From contig NZ_CP062946.1 of NCBI RefSeq assembly GCF_014898095.1, positions 1,674,001 through 1,738,000 on the forward strand: a stretch of 64,000 nucleotides of DNA, read 5' to 3'. How positions within the stretch are numbered: position 1 is the first letter of the stretch; every line of letters begins with the position of its first letter. The position numbers and the translations under genes were made by a program. This document shows positions 44,238 to 52,303 of the stretch, in pieces. This DNA is from Thalassotalea sp. LPB0316 (GTDB lineage: Bacteria > Pseudomonadota > Gammaproteobacteria > Enterobacterales > Alteromonadaceae). A model generated the notes under the pieces. It saw nothing but the letters and a program-made list of their open reading frames with translations. It searched no databases and was not told the DNA's origin.

Positions 44238-45791
44238 ATGCGTTTAAAAATCACTTGTGAAGATAGGCTAGGCATTGCACAGCAAGTGCTTGGTGTGTTT
44301 GTTGAACACAATATTAATATTAAAGGTATTGATACTGCGAGCGTTGCAGGGCCAATATTTGTCCATATTCCAGATTTAGATTTTTCTGAATTACAAAGCT
44401 TTATGCCGCAATTGCGCTTAATAGAAGGGGTTGTCGATGTTCAAACTACCCCGTTTATGCCCTCAGAGCTGGAGCGTAATGAATTATCTACGTTAGTGAA
44501 AACTTTTCCCGATCCCTTTATTTCAATTGACTCGCGCGGCAATATCCGAATTTTAAACGATGTTGCTAAAAGCTTATTAAACACCAAAGAACAAAAAGTT
44601 ATCGGTGAAGGTGTCAGTCATTTTGTCAAAGGTTTTAATTTTTCCAAATGGCTTGAAGGGAAAGAAGTACTTGCTCAAACTCGCCGCTTAAAGATCAGTG
44701 ATGAGGATTTTGTCGCCGATATATTGCCGATTCATGTTGATGATAGTGAGGGTAATTCGGTGTTAGCTGGTGCGGTTTTAATTTTGAAATCTGAAGCGCG
44801 GTTAGGTCAGCAAATGAGTGCCTTCAAGCAATCTGCAGAAAATAGTTTTGCCGGTATTCAAGCCACTAGCGGAAGTATGCGTAAAGTTGTTCGTGAAGCC
44901 AAGCGAATGGCGGTTTTAGATTCAACGATGTTAATTTGTGGCGAAACCGGAACGGGTAAAGAGCTGCTTGCGCGATCTTGCCACCAAGCGAGTGAGCGCA
45001 GTGAACATCCGTTTATGACGTTAAATTGCGCATCATTACCTGATGAAGCCGCTGAAACTGAGCTTTTTGGCATTGGTGCATCAAAAGCTGAACAAACGAA
45101 AAAAGGCCTGTTTGAACGAGTTAATGGCGGCACCTTATTTCTCGATGAAGTAGGTGAAATGTCGCCTAAACTGCAAACTAAACTGCTTCGCGTGATCCAA
45201 GATGGTAGTTTTAGACGAGTCGATGATGAAGATGAAATTAAAGTCGATGTTCGTATCATCAGCTCGACCAACAAAGATTTACTCAATATGGTGTCATGTG
45301 GCCAATTTCGCGAAGATCTTTACTATCGCATTAACGTATTAGGGCTAAATGTGCCATCACTTAGAGAGCGCCGTAGCGATATTATTCCATTAGCAGAGCA
45401 CTTTATTGCTAAAGCCAGCTATAACATTGGTCGTTTAAATGTTCGATTATCTGATGATTGTCGTGAATTTATCGAGCACTACCCATGGCCAGGCAATGTT
45501 CGTCAGCTCGAAAATGTTTTAATTCGCGCAGTTTCACTAATGGAAGGCGATTTAGTGCAAACCGAGCATTTAGAATTGCCTGCGTACACCAGAGAATACG
45601 GCTATTTAGAGCAAGAATTTGAAGGAACGCTCGACGGCGCGGTGAAAAACTTTGAGGCAGATTTATTGCGAAAACTTTATCCTGCCTATCCAAGTACCCG
45701 TCAATTAGCCAAGAAACTCGGCTTGAGCCACACCGCGATTGCCAATAAATTACGCGAGTATGGTATCAACAAAAAAACAGTAAAAATTTAA
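44238..45791 (+). CDS. tyrR: Aromatic amino-acid regulator TyrR
   Basis: The 517 residues comprise an ACT domain (1-75), a PAS domain (about 80-185), an AAA+ domain (Walker A GETGTGKE, 235-242) and a C-terminal helix-turn-helix (STRQLAKKLGLSHTAIANKL). The sigma-54 contact motif GAFTGA is absent (the region reads LFGIGASKAEQT), so it acts on sigma-70 promoters, as E. coli TyrR does. ATG 44238 gives MRLKITCEDRLG; the preceding TTG is rejected. It sits between phhAB and the FAH/maiA genes, which it probably regulates. Confidence 0.96.
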   Translation: MRLKITCEDRLGIAQQVLGVFVEHNINIKGIDTASVAGPIFVHIPDLDFSELQSFMPQLRLIEGVVDVQTTPFMPSELERNELSTLVKTFPDPFISIDSRGNIRILNDVAKSLLNTKEQKVIGEGVSHFVKGFNFSKWLEGKEVLAQTRRLKISDEDFVADILPIHVDDSEGNSVLAGAVLILKSEARLGQQMSAFKQSAENSFAGIQATSGSMRKVVREAKRMAVLDSTMLICGETGTGKELLARSCHQASERSEHPFMTLNCASLPDEAAETELFGIGASKAEQTKKGLFERVNGGTLFLDEVGEMSPKLQTKLLRVIQDGSFRRVDDEDEIKVDVRIISSTNKDLLNMVSCGQFREDLYYRINVLGLNVPSLRERRSDIIPLAEHFIAKASYNIGRLNVRLSDDCREFIEHYPWPGNVRQLENVLIRAVSLMEGDLVQTEHLELPAYTREYGYLEQEFEGTLDGAVKNFEADLLRKLYPAYPSTRQLAKKLGLSHTAIANKLREYGINKKTVKI

Positions 45792-45811
45792 CCTAGTCAA
45801 TTATCGTTACA

Positions 45812-45855
45812 AGGGTGTAAAGAATTAATAACACAAGCTCTGTGCTTTACACCCT
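45812..45855. repeat. Inverted repeat between tyrR and the FAH-type gene
   Basis: The arms AGGGTGTAAAG (45812-45822) and CTTTACACCCT (45845-45855) pair exactly, and an inner CACA/TGTG can extend the hairpin. No T-run follows, so it is not a standard terminator. It contains TGTAAA and TTTACA, the TyrR half-sites, but spaced by 24 bases instead of 6. It could be an RNA structure or a regulator site for the degradation genes. Confidence 0.6.
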
Positions 45856-45948
45856 AACGAATCCTCATCGCATACTAGTATTTGTCTTAATAAGTCGTAG
45901 AATCAGCTTCAACTATTCGTATTAATAAAAAGATTATTAGGACAGAGC

Positions 45949-46938
45949 ATGAAATTAGCCTCGTTAAAAAATAATACCCGTGACGGTCAATTAGTTGTAG
46001 TAAGTAAAGATTTAACTAAAGCAGTAGCTGTGCCGCAAATCGCGATGACAATGCAAGTTGCGATTGATGACTGGGCTAATATTGCGCCGCAACTCGACGA
46101 AGTTTACCAAGCGTTAAATACTGGCGATGTTGAAGGCCAAATGGCATTTGATCAAGCCGCTTGTGAGTCGCCGTTACCACGTGCATACCAGTGGGCTGAT
46201 GGCAGTGCTTATGTCAATCACGTTGAACTTGTCCGCAAAGCGCGTAACGCAGAAATGCCAGAAACGTTCTGGACTGATCCGTTAATGTACCAAGGCGGTT
46301 CAGACTCATTTATTGGCCCAAAAGATAACATTGAAGTTATTTCTGAAGATTTTGGTATCGACTTTGAATCAGAAGTAGCGGTTATTACTTCTGACGTCCC
46401 TATGGGCGCAACCCCTGAGCAAGCTCAACAGCACATCAAATTATTGATGTTGGTTAATGACGTTTCACTGCGTAACCTCATCCCGGGTGAATTAGCCAAA
46501 GGTTTCGGCTTTTTCTGTAGTAAGCCTTCGAGCGCGTTTTCGCCAGTGGCAGTAACGCCAGACGAGCTAGGTCAAGCGTGGGATGGTAAAAAACTACACT
46601 TACCACTGACGACTCACCTAAATGAAGAGCTATTTGGTGAGCCAAACTGCGGTGTTGATATGACCTTTGATTTTCCAACAATTGTTGCCCATGCAGCGAA
46701 AACGAGACCATTAGGCGCTGGTTGTATCGTTGGTTCAGGTACTATCTCAAACTATGATCGCTCGGCAGGTTCAAGCTGTTTAGCTGAAAAACGCATGCTT
46801 GAGATCATTGCTGATGGCAAACCTTCAACTTCATTCATGAAGTTTGGTGATCGCGTACGTATTGAAATGTTTAACGATGCTGGTGAGTCTATTTTTGGTT
46901 CAATCGATCAGGTTGTCGTTGAGTACCCTGGAGCGTAA
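45949..46938 (+). CDS. fahA: Fumarylacetoacetate hydrolase family protein (probable fumarylacetoacetase)
   Basis: A 329-residue FAH-domain hydrolase, last step of tyrosine degradation (fumarylacetoacetate to fumarate and acetoacetate). Metal-binding acidic cluster in EDFGIDFESEVAVI and downstream motifs GFGFFCSKPSSAFSPVAV and GSGTISNYDRSAGSSCLAEK are present. This is the shorter alternative type common in Shewanella, not the ~420-residue classical enzyme. maiA begins 2 bases after its stop codon. The assignment rests on the maiA/phhA context as much as on sequence. Confidence 0.92.
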   Translation: MKLASLKNNTRDGQLVVVSKDLTKAVAVPQIAMTMQVAIDDWANIAPQLDEVYQALNTGDVEGQMAFDQAACESPLPRAYQWADGSAYVNHVELVRKARNAEMPETFWTDPLMYQGGSDSFIGPKDNIEVISEDFGIDFESEVAVITSDVPMGATPEQAQQHIKLLMLVNDVSLRNLIPGELAKGFGFFCSKPSSAFSPVAVTPDELGQAWDGKKLHLPLTTHLNEELFGEPNCGVDMTFDFPTIVAHAAKTRPLGAGCIVGSGTISNYDRSAGSSCLAEKRMLEIIADGKPSTSFMKFGDRVRIEMFNDAGESIFGSIDQVVVEYPGA

Positions 46939-46940
46939 TC

Positions 46941-47579
46941 ATGAAGCTTTACGGTTATTGGCGTTCTTCGGCAGCATATCGCGTTCGTATTGCGTTAAAC
47001 CTTTTGTCGATTGATTGCGAGCTCCTTTCTGTCCATTTATTGAAAAATGGCGGCGAGCAGCATTTTGATGAATACAAGCAAAAGAACCCTCATGAGTTAG
47101 TGCCGTGTTTAGTTGACGGTGAGGTTTGCTTAAACCAGTCACTCGCGATTATTGACTATCTCGTGGCGAAAGCGCCTTCAGTTGCTTTATTGCCAAACGA
47201 CATTGCACAACAGTGTCAGGTTAAAGCGTTTGCTTATGATATCGCGTGTGAAATTCATCCGTTAAATAATTTACGCGTACAGCAGTATTTGGCGAATGAG
47301 CTTAAAGTGACTGAAGAGCAGAAAATGCAATGGGTCCACGATTGGATGCATACCGGCTTTAAAGCCATTGAAATTAAACTGCAAACACATGCTGGCAAGT
47401 ATTGTTTTGGTGATGAGATAACCTTAGCAGACTTGTGTTTAATTCCTCAGGTATACAACGCGTTGCGCTTTAAGGTTGATATGGCTAATTATCCTTTAAT
47501 TATGTCAGTTTATCAGCAATGTAACACGCATCCTGCGTTTATTAAGGCACAGCCAGAAAATCAAGCTGACGCTCAATAG
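46941..47579 (+). CDS. maiA: Maleylacetoacetate isomerase (zeta-class GST)
   Basis: A glutathione-dependent isomerase converting maleylacetoacetate to fumarylacetoacetate. The 212 residues have an N-terminal thioredoxin-like domain with the zeta-class motif SSAAYRVR (the usual SSCSYR/SSAAYR, Ser9-Ser10) and a helical C-terminal domain (ITLADLCLIPQVYNA). Two bases after the FAH gene. hmgA and hpd, the preceding pathway steps, are not in the window. Confidence 0.95.
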   Translation: MKLYGYWRSSAAYRVRIALNLLSIDCELLSVHLLKNGGEQHFDEYKQKNPHELVPCLVDGEVCLNQSLAIIDYLVAKAPSVALLPNDIAQQCQVKAFAYDIACEIHPLNNLRVQQYLANELKVTEEQKMQWVHDWMHTGFKAIEIKLQTHAGKYCFGDEITLADLCLIPQVYNALRFKVDMANYPLIMSVYQQCNTHPAFIKAQPENQADAQ

Positions 47580-47600
47580 TCGATAGCTCATAATAATCAA

Positions 47601-47645
47601 TAATGCCAGTTAGGAGTAATACTTCGCTGGCATTATTTGTTTTTA
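47601..47645 (+). terminator. Possible terminator after maiA
   Basis: The arms TAATGCCAG (47601-47609) and CTGGCATTA (47627-47635) have a 17-base loop and are followed by TTTGTTTTT. The long loop makes it only moderately convincing. Confidence 0.5.
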
Positions 47646-47814
47646 TAGCTAGATAAACTGAACTATCAGCTAGTCTTTAGCTCTAAAAGACGAAACACTT
47701 AAGATATCAAATACATATTCGATCAAAGAAAAGTGTAAAACACTGTCTGTTTGATTGAATATCTTCAAGTTAACCCATATATTGTAAGTAGTTAATCCTG
47801 TTGTGGTAGGACAA

Positions 47815-48705
47815 ATGAGCGAAACAACTAACACTGAAAATTCGACACCCTGGGTAGTGATATTTGTCATTCTTGTGGCAATTTTTGCAGGCGTTGGCTA
47901 TTGGTTTTTATCGCAAGATAAAGAGCAACACGAACCTGTGGAAACTCCAGAGGAGATCACAGTTACGCCTCAACCTGAAGTTATGCCGGAGCCGCCGGTA
48001 GAGAAAGTATCGCCAACGACATTACCTGAAATGCCTGACATTATGGATGTCCCTGAGCCAGAACTTGAGCCAGTTGAAAGCCAAAGCCCGCTTCCTCGAC
48101 TAGATGAAAGCGACGATTATTTAAAAGCTTCACTACCCGATTTAACTTGGCGTAAAGAGCTTTTAAAATTAGTGATTACTGACGACCTGATTCGTCGTGT
48201 TGTGGTTTTCACCGATAACTTTGCTCAAGGTGTACTTGCCTATGAGCACGCACCATTTGTTCAACCGAATGTTAAATTTTCTGCCAAAGAGCAGCTCGAT
48301 CAAAATGGTGTCTCTACAGGGCAGTGGCAGTGGGATGAAAGTGCAGCTCGTCGCTTTGCGCTTTATGTCGATTTATTGCGTTCTATTGATAGTGAGTCAT
48401 TAGTTGAACTTTACATCGAAGTAAAACCATTAGTTAATGAAGCCTATGCCGAACTTGGTTATGCCGATCAAGACTTCACTGAAGTGTTACAAGACGCCAT
48501 TATCAAAGTACTTGATATGGAATTACCAGAGCAAGACATGACGCTTGTTCGCCCGAGTGTCATGTACCAGTTTGAAAACGAAGCGTTAGAAAGCTTACCT
48601 GAATCTGATAAATTGTTGTTGCGCATAGGGCGTGAGAATTTGCTCGTGCTAAAATCGGTTTTATTGGAATTTAGTGACAAGCTGGCAAAAGCTGAAGAAA
48701 AGTAA
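47815..48705 (+). CDS. DUF3014 membrane-anchored protein
   Basis: The 296-residue protein has an N-terminal membrane helix (about 16-35), a Pro/Glu-rich linker (about 42-105) and a helical periplasmic domain matching the DUF3014 pattern (LRSIDSESLVELYIEVKPLV; LRIGRENLLVLKSVL). Start ATG 47815 has AGG 6 bases upstream; the longer ORF from GTG 47803 is not favoured. Function unknown; a spanning or envelope-structural role is suggested by the rigid Pro-rich linker. It stands alone between maiA and the 4.5S RNA gene. Confidence 0.85.
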   Translation: MSETTNTENSTPWVVIFVILVAIFAGVGYWFLSQDKEQHEPVETPEEITVTPQPEVMPEPPVEKVSPTTLPEMPDIMDVPEPELEPVESQSPLPRLDESDDYLKASLPDLTWRKELLKLVITDDLIRRVVVFTDNFAQGVLAYEHAPFVQPNVKFSAKEQLDQNGVSTGQWQWDESAARRFALYVDLLRSIDSESLVELYIEVKPLVNEAYAELGYADQDFTEVLQDAIIKVLDMELPEQDMTLVRPSVMYQFENEALESLPESDKLLLRIGRENLLVLKSVLLEFSDKLAKAEEK

Positions 48706-48812
48706 AAAAGTCTGATTGTTTAAAATATCAACGAACGGTGCATTGAAACAAAGTATTACTTGCAAGACACAGAAGGATTAGTAATAATCCTTCGCGCCTG
48801 ATGGCATCATTA

Positions 48813-48929
48813 TGGTGACCCTTTTGGTTCCCTCGCAATGATACTCTGTGAACTCGGCCAGGTCCGGAAGGAAGCAACCGCAGCAGACGACTCATGTGCC
48901 GAGGTGTTGGCTGAAAGGGTTGCCACCCA
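48813..48929 (+). ncRNA. ffs: 4.5S RNA (signal recognition particle RNA, ffs)
   Basis: The conserved SRP domain IV tip is unmistakable: CAGGTCCGGAAGGAAGCA. The flanking ACTCTGTG/GCAGACGA and the 5'/3' arms (TGGTGACCCTTTTGG... pairing with ...AAAGGGTTGCCACCCA) close the long rod hairpin. Ends are estimated from the pairing, about 117 bases. It binds Ffh to target membrane proteins to the translocon. A short ORF over it is spurious. Confidence 0.95.
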
Positions 48930-48947
48930 AATCCTCATCGGTAACGT

Positions 48948-49214
48948 TTACGCTTTACCTTGTGACTCCATAAATTCAAGCGCTTTTTTGATCGCAATAT
49001 CTACCTTGTTTTCCATCTCAAACCTATCTGAAGCAGGCAAATAGAACGCCATATCAACCTCGTGACGAATATAACGAGCGGGTAGTTGATTCAAAACTAC
49101 ACAGGTTAGATCGGCAATAAAATCTTGATCGTATTTTTCTTCGACCTTTAACAGGCCAAACTGTTGAATGACTAGTTTTTCGTAATAGTTATGAATATCG
49201 TCAGAAATTTTCAT
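48948..49214 (-). CDS. ComFB-like small protein (late competence ComFB family)
   Basis: An 88-residue protein with the ComFB pattern: NYYEKLV near the start, then a central LTCVVLNQLPARYIRHEVDMAFYL and a C-terminal helix. The LNQLPxRYxRHxVDMAF core is the family signature. AAGGAA precedes the ATG. ComFB proteins are reported as cyclic-dinucleotide receptors in cyanobacteria; here that is only a hypothesis. It converges on the ffs gene with no partner gene. Confidence 0.8.
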   Translation of the reverse strand: MKISDDIHNYYEKLVIQQFGLLKVEEKYDQDFIADLTCVVLNQLPARYIRHEVDMAFYLPASDRFEMENKVDIAIKKALEFMESQGKA

Positions 49215-49344
49215 TCGCGTTCCTTTGTCACCTATACCATTGATCTAATATTCGGATGAAATTGAAAATTTATCAACAAATTAAATAGCATTCACATCAA
49301 AAAATACGTTATAACAGTTACGGGATAATAATAACGAAAATAAA

Positions 49345-50430
49345 ATGAACAAACCTATTGAACCTTGCTATTACGGCGACTACTTAAAGCTTGACCAATT
49401 TCTCGATGCACAAAAACCCGTTAGCGGAAAGTATGGTGAGCAAGCACATGACGAAACCTTATTTATCATTGTTCACCAAGCTTATGAGCTTTGGTTTAAG
49501 CAAATTCTTCACGAGTTATCTTCAGTTATCGATATTTTCAAACAAAAGCATGTCGCTGAACAAGACTTAACTACTGTCGTTCACCGCTTGAAGCGAGTCG
49601 TTAAAATTCAGCATCTGATCAATGACCAAATTGATATTATCGAAACCATGACACCTCAGGATTTTCTCGACTTTAGAAACTACCTGGTACCTGCGTCAGG
49701 GTTTCAAAGTATTCAGTTTAAAGTGTTGGAAATTAGTCTGGGACTCAAGTCAAAACAGCGCATCGATTTTGATAAGCAGTCTTTCTATAATCGTTTGACC
49801 GATGAACACCGCAAATTTCTCGAGGAATTAGAAGGACAAGCTAGTCTATTTGAAGTTGTCGAGCAGTGGTTAGAGCGATTGCCTTTCCTTAACTTCGGTG
49901 AATTTAATTTTTGGCAAAACTACCAAGACGCGACACAAGCTATGCTTGATGAAGAAAAGCAAATTATCGAAACAAACGCGATATTAACAGAGCTCGAAAA
50001 GCGTCACCAACTCAAAGAGCACGAAAACACCAGAGCAAACTTTAATGCGTTACTCGATGCTAAACGCTACCAAGAAGCTCAAGCAAACGGACGAGTGCGT
50101 TTAAGCCAACAAGCGACACTTTCGGCACTGTTTATCTCAATGTATCGCGAGCAGCCATTGATGAATTTGCCGTTTCAATTTCTTACTTTGTTAACTGAAA
50201 TTGATGAGGCGTTGACCTTATGGCGCTACAAACACATGATGATGGTACAGCGAATGTTGGGCACTAAAATCGGTACTGGTGGTTCATCAGGCCATGATTA
50301 TTTACGCCGAACAACCGAAAACAATCGGGTGTTCACTGATTTTTATAACCTTGCAACGTTTCTACTACCAAAAACGAAAATGCCAGCGTTGCCAGAGTCA
50401 GTGAAAAAAGCCTTGAGTTTTAGCTATTAG
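49345..50430 (+). CDS. kynA: Tryptophan 2,3-dioxygenase
   Basis: Haem enzyme opening the indole ring of tryptophan to N-formylkynurenine, first step of the kynurenine route. The 361 residues show family blocks HDETLFIIVHQAYELWFKQI (20 residues), LWRYKHMMMVQRMLG with the proximal haem His, and GTGGSSGHDYLRRT near the C-terminus. It is longer than the ~280-residue bacterial TDOs and nearer to eukaryotic-length forms. No kynB or kynU is adjacent. The 3' end overlaps convergent priC by 11 bases. Confidence 0.95.
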   Translation: MNKPIEPCYYGDYLKLDQFLDAQKPVSGKYGEQAHDETLFIIVHQAYELWFKQILHELSSVIDIFKQKHVAEQDLTTVVHRLKRVVKIQHLINDQIDIIETMTPQDFLDFRNYLVPASGFQSIQFKVLEISLGLKSKQRIDFDKQSFYNRLTDEHRKFLEELEGQASLFEVVEQWLERLPFLNFGEFNFWQNYQDATQAMLDEEKQIIETNAILTELEKRHQLKEHENTRANFNALLDAKRYQEAQANGRVRLSQQATLSALFISMYREQPLMNLPFQFLTLLTEIDEALTLWRYKHMMMVQRMLGTKIGTGGSSGHDYLRRTTENNRVFTDFYNLATFLLPKTKMPALPESVKKALSFSY

Positions 50431-51010
50431 GTTTCTCGACTAGTTCGATTTGACGTTCTACTTGAGATATTGCCTTGCGGCAACGCCCCAAACGCTGGTG
50501 AAGTGCTAGCACTTCTTCGTTGAGTTGCTGTGATTGGCCTTGGTTGAGCATGCGCTCATTGATCATCTCTTGTAGGCGTCGTTCAAATTCGTGATATTGA
50601 GCTAAGGTTTGGTAGAGCTCGTGCGAGCTTTGCATCATCTTTTTTGCCGCTTTTTTAGCAAAGTGCTGTTTGCGGGCATCAACTTTTATCTGCGCTTCAT
50701 GATGTATTTCACTGTTGGCTTTCAGCGCGTTGGTAAGTGCGTTTATTTGCTGTTCAACGGTGTGTAAAATGTCGTTAGCGAGTTGATGGCTGTTGTGCTG
50801 TAACATCGCATTGACCGTGTTTAGCTTCGCCTGTGTTTCAAGCACATAAGGTAAATATTTATCACTATAACTTGAAAACAGATCAGCAGAAAACAAACGT
50901 CTATCACTGACATAACGGTGAGCAGGTGTGTCAGCGTTGATGTTATCAAGGCGCTGAGCTTTAATTTTGAGATCTTCGATGATTGGCTTTAGCCTGTCGA
51001 CAATATTCAT
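50420..51010 (-). CDS. priC: Primosomal replication protein PriC
   Basis: The 196-residue protein is mostly helical with the PriC pattern RRLFSADLFSSYSDKYLPYV near residue 37 and a C-terminal coiled coil. PriC helps reload DnaB at stalled forks in a PriA-independent restart pathway. It shares its strand with the downstream-coordinate TSUP gene (4-base gap), so both may be co-transcribed, and overlaps kynA at its 3' end. Family assignment rests on the conserved LFxxxSxxLxPYV motif. Confidence 0.85.
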   Translation of the reverse strand: MNIVDRLKPIIEDLKIKAQRLDNINADTPAHRYVSDRRLFSADLFSSYSDKYLPYVLETQAKLNTVNAMLQHNSHQLANDILHTVEQQINALTNALKANSEIHHEAQIKVDARKQHFAKKAAKKMMQSSHELYQTLAQYHEFERRLQEMINERMLNQGQSQQLNEEVLALHQRLGRCRKAISQVERQIELVEKPNS

Positions 51011-51014
51011 TTTA

Positions 51015-51776
51015 CTACCAAGCCCGATACGCTAAGTACAACGACATACCAATAACGACAGTTAAAAATATGGGCTTGATAAATTTATTACCATATTTAA
51101 TCGCCGAGTGGGCGCCAACCCATGATCCGAACATAATAAATACCCCCATGGTAATACCCAAGGTAAAGTTCACTTGAGCTAAATAGATAAAAGTCGCGAG
51201 GGAACATATATTACTGACAAAATTGGTTGATCGTGCAAGGCCACTACTTAACAGGATATTGAGTTTGTATAGCGCGGTACTTGATACGGTCCAAAATGCG
51301 CCAGTGCCCGGACCAGCAACGCCATCATAAAAACCCAGTGTAAGACCTTGCAAGCATTGTTTCTTTTTAACCGTTTTATCTTTTTTAGGCAGGTTCCCTT
51401 CACTGTTAATCATGTGTTTGTTAAACAAGGTGTAAATAGCAATAACGAAAATAATTATCGGTAACAGTTTTTCGAGCCACTGGGTGTTAATCGTGCTAAC
51501 AACTAATGTACCCATGATTGCCCCTATTGCCGTAAAGGCAATTGAACGCCACCAAAAAATTGGGTCAAACAAGCGTTTTCGATAGAAAGTCAATGAGGCG
51601 GTAAAAGAGCCAAACGAGGCGGCTAGTTTGTTTGTTCCTAGCGCAATATGTGGCGGCAAGCCCGTCGCTAGTAGAGTAGGGATAGTTAATAAACCACCAC
51701 CACCGGCAATAGCGTCGATAAAGCCCGCAATAAATCCTACTACGGAAAGCAGACCAAGTAGTTCAATGTCAATCAT
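51015..51776 (-). CDS. TSUP/TauE-SafE family membrane permease
   Basis: A ~253-residue inner-membrane protein with 7-8 hydrophobic helices. The two half-motifs of the sulfite exporter TauE/SafE family are visible (FIAGFIDAIAGGGGLLTIP; LGFYDGVAGPGTGAFW). Closest to the YfcA subgroup, whose substrate is not known. The start is uncertain: ATG at 51776 gives the family-like N-terminus, while the ORF extends to ATG 51815/51821; none has a clear ribosome site. Probably transcribed with priC. Confidence 0.88.
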   Translation of the reverse strand: MIDIELLGLLSVVGFIAGFIDAIAGGGGLLTIPTLLATGLPPHIALGTNKLAASFGSFTASLTFYRKRLFDPIFWWRSIAFTAIGAIMGTLVVSTINTQWLEKLLPIIIFVIAIYTLFNKHMINSEGNLPKKDKTVKKKQCLQGLTLGFYDGVAGPGTGAFWTVSSTALYKLNILLSSGLARSTNFVSNICSLATFIYLAQVNFTLGITMGVFIMFGSWVGAHSAIKYGNKFIKPIFLTVVIGMSLYLAYRAW

Positions 51777-51821
51777 AGAGGTAGGATGAAAACCAAAGTA
51801 TTGATACTTTAACATATTCAT

Positions 51822-52303
51822 CGATTAAAAGATGAATAAAAAATAGTTGATTTTGCTAGGTATCAAAAATATAACGCTTGTCACTTTTTCTTTACATGAT
51901 TTAGCCATGCGACGTTTTGTCAATAAAAGTATTTGTTAAAGGATTTATTAAACAAGTCCTGTCTTTTGCTGATGTTGTAAAGTTCTGTTTTTATTGGTTT
52001 TATGTTTACTGGTGTGGTGGTGGTGTTAACTGGTGTTTTTTTGGGCTTTCCGACCTTTCAACAAGCTTCAAGCTGTTAATTTAGTTTGTTTTTTATGCGT
52101 TGAGCTGCGCTTAGTGGTATCGGTAACCAGATAAGAATGTAAAATTTATCGATAATTTGTAAAGATCTTGGTTGACCCTAGGAGCGAAATGCGTTTACTA
52201 TCCTATGCGACAGATCAGGTCTAATCGACCCGTATAACAAAAAAGACAACATAGTCTTGAATTTAAAACACTAGTATCACGGAAGTGATCCAGGGAGTAC
52301 ATA
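51822..52303. other. Intergenic region upstream of the TonB receptor
   Basis: It contains no credible ORF. It holds a short GGT-rich stretch (about 52010-52045), a candidate promoter at 52172-52200 and a ~100-base leader with small hairpins (ATCAC/GTGAT at about 52277) before the AGGGAG ribosome site. The long leader could be regulatory, but no known riboswitch is recognisable. Confidence 0.5.
52172..52200 (+). promoter_or_regulatory. Candidate promoter of the TonB receptor gene
   Basis: TTGACC-17-TTACTA: the -35 matches 5 of 6 bases, and the -10 is only partial. An alternative -10 is TATCCT a few bases further. It would leave a leader near 100 bases. Confidence 0.35.

Noticed and set aside
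44858..45286. 142-residue minus-strand ORF inside tyrR
   Set aside because: It is antisense to the TyrR AAA+ domain with Ser-rich, low-complexity sequence and no start signal.
48930..48947. Intrinsic terminator right after ffs
   Set aside because: No stem followed by a T-run is visible; the RNA 3' end is set by the SRP stem itself.
48838..49044. 68-residue plus-strand ORF
   Set aside because: It runs through the conserved core of the 4.5S RNA and into the 3' end of the ComFB-like gene; it has no ribosome site and no protein-like composition.
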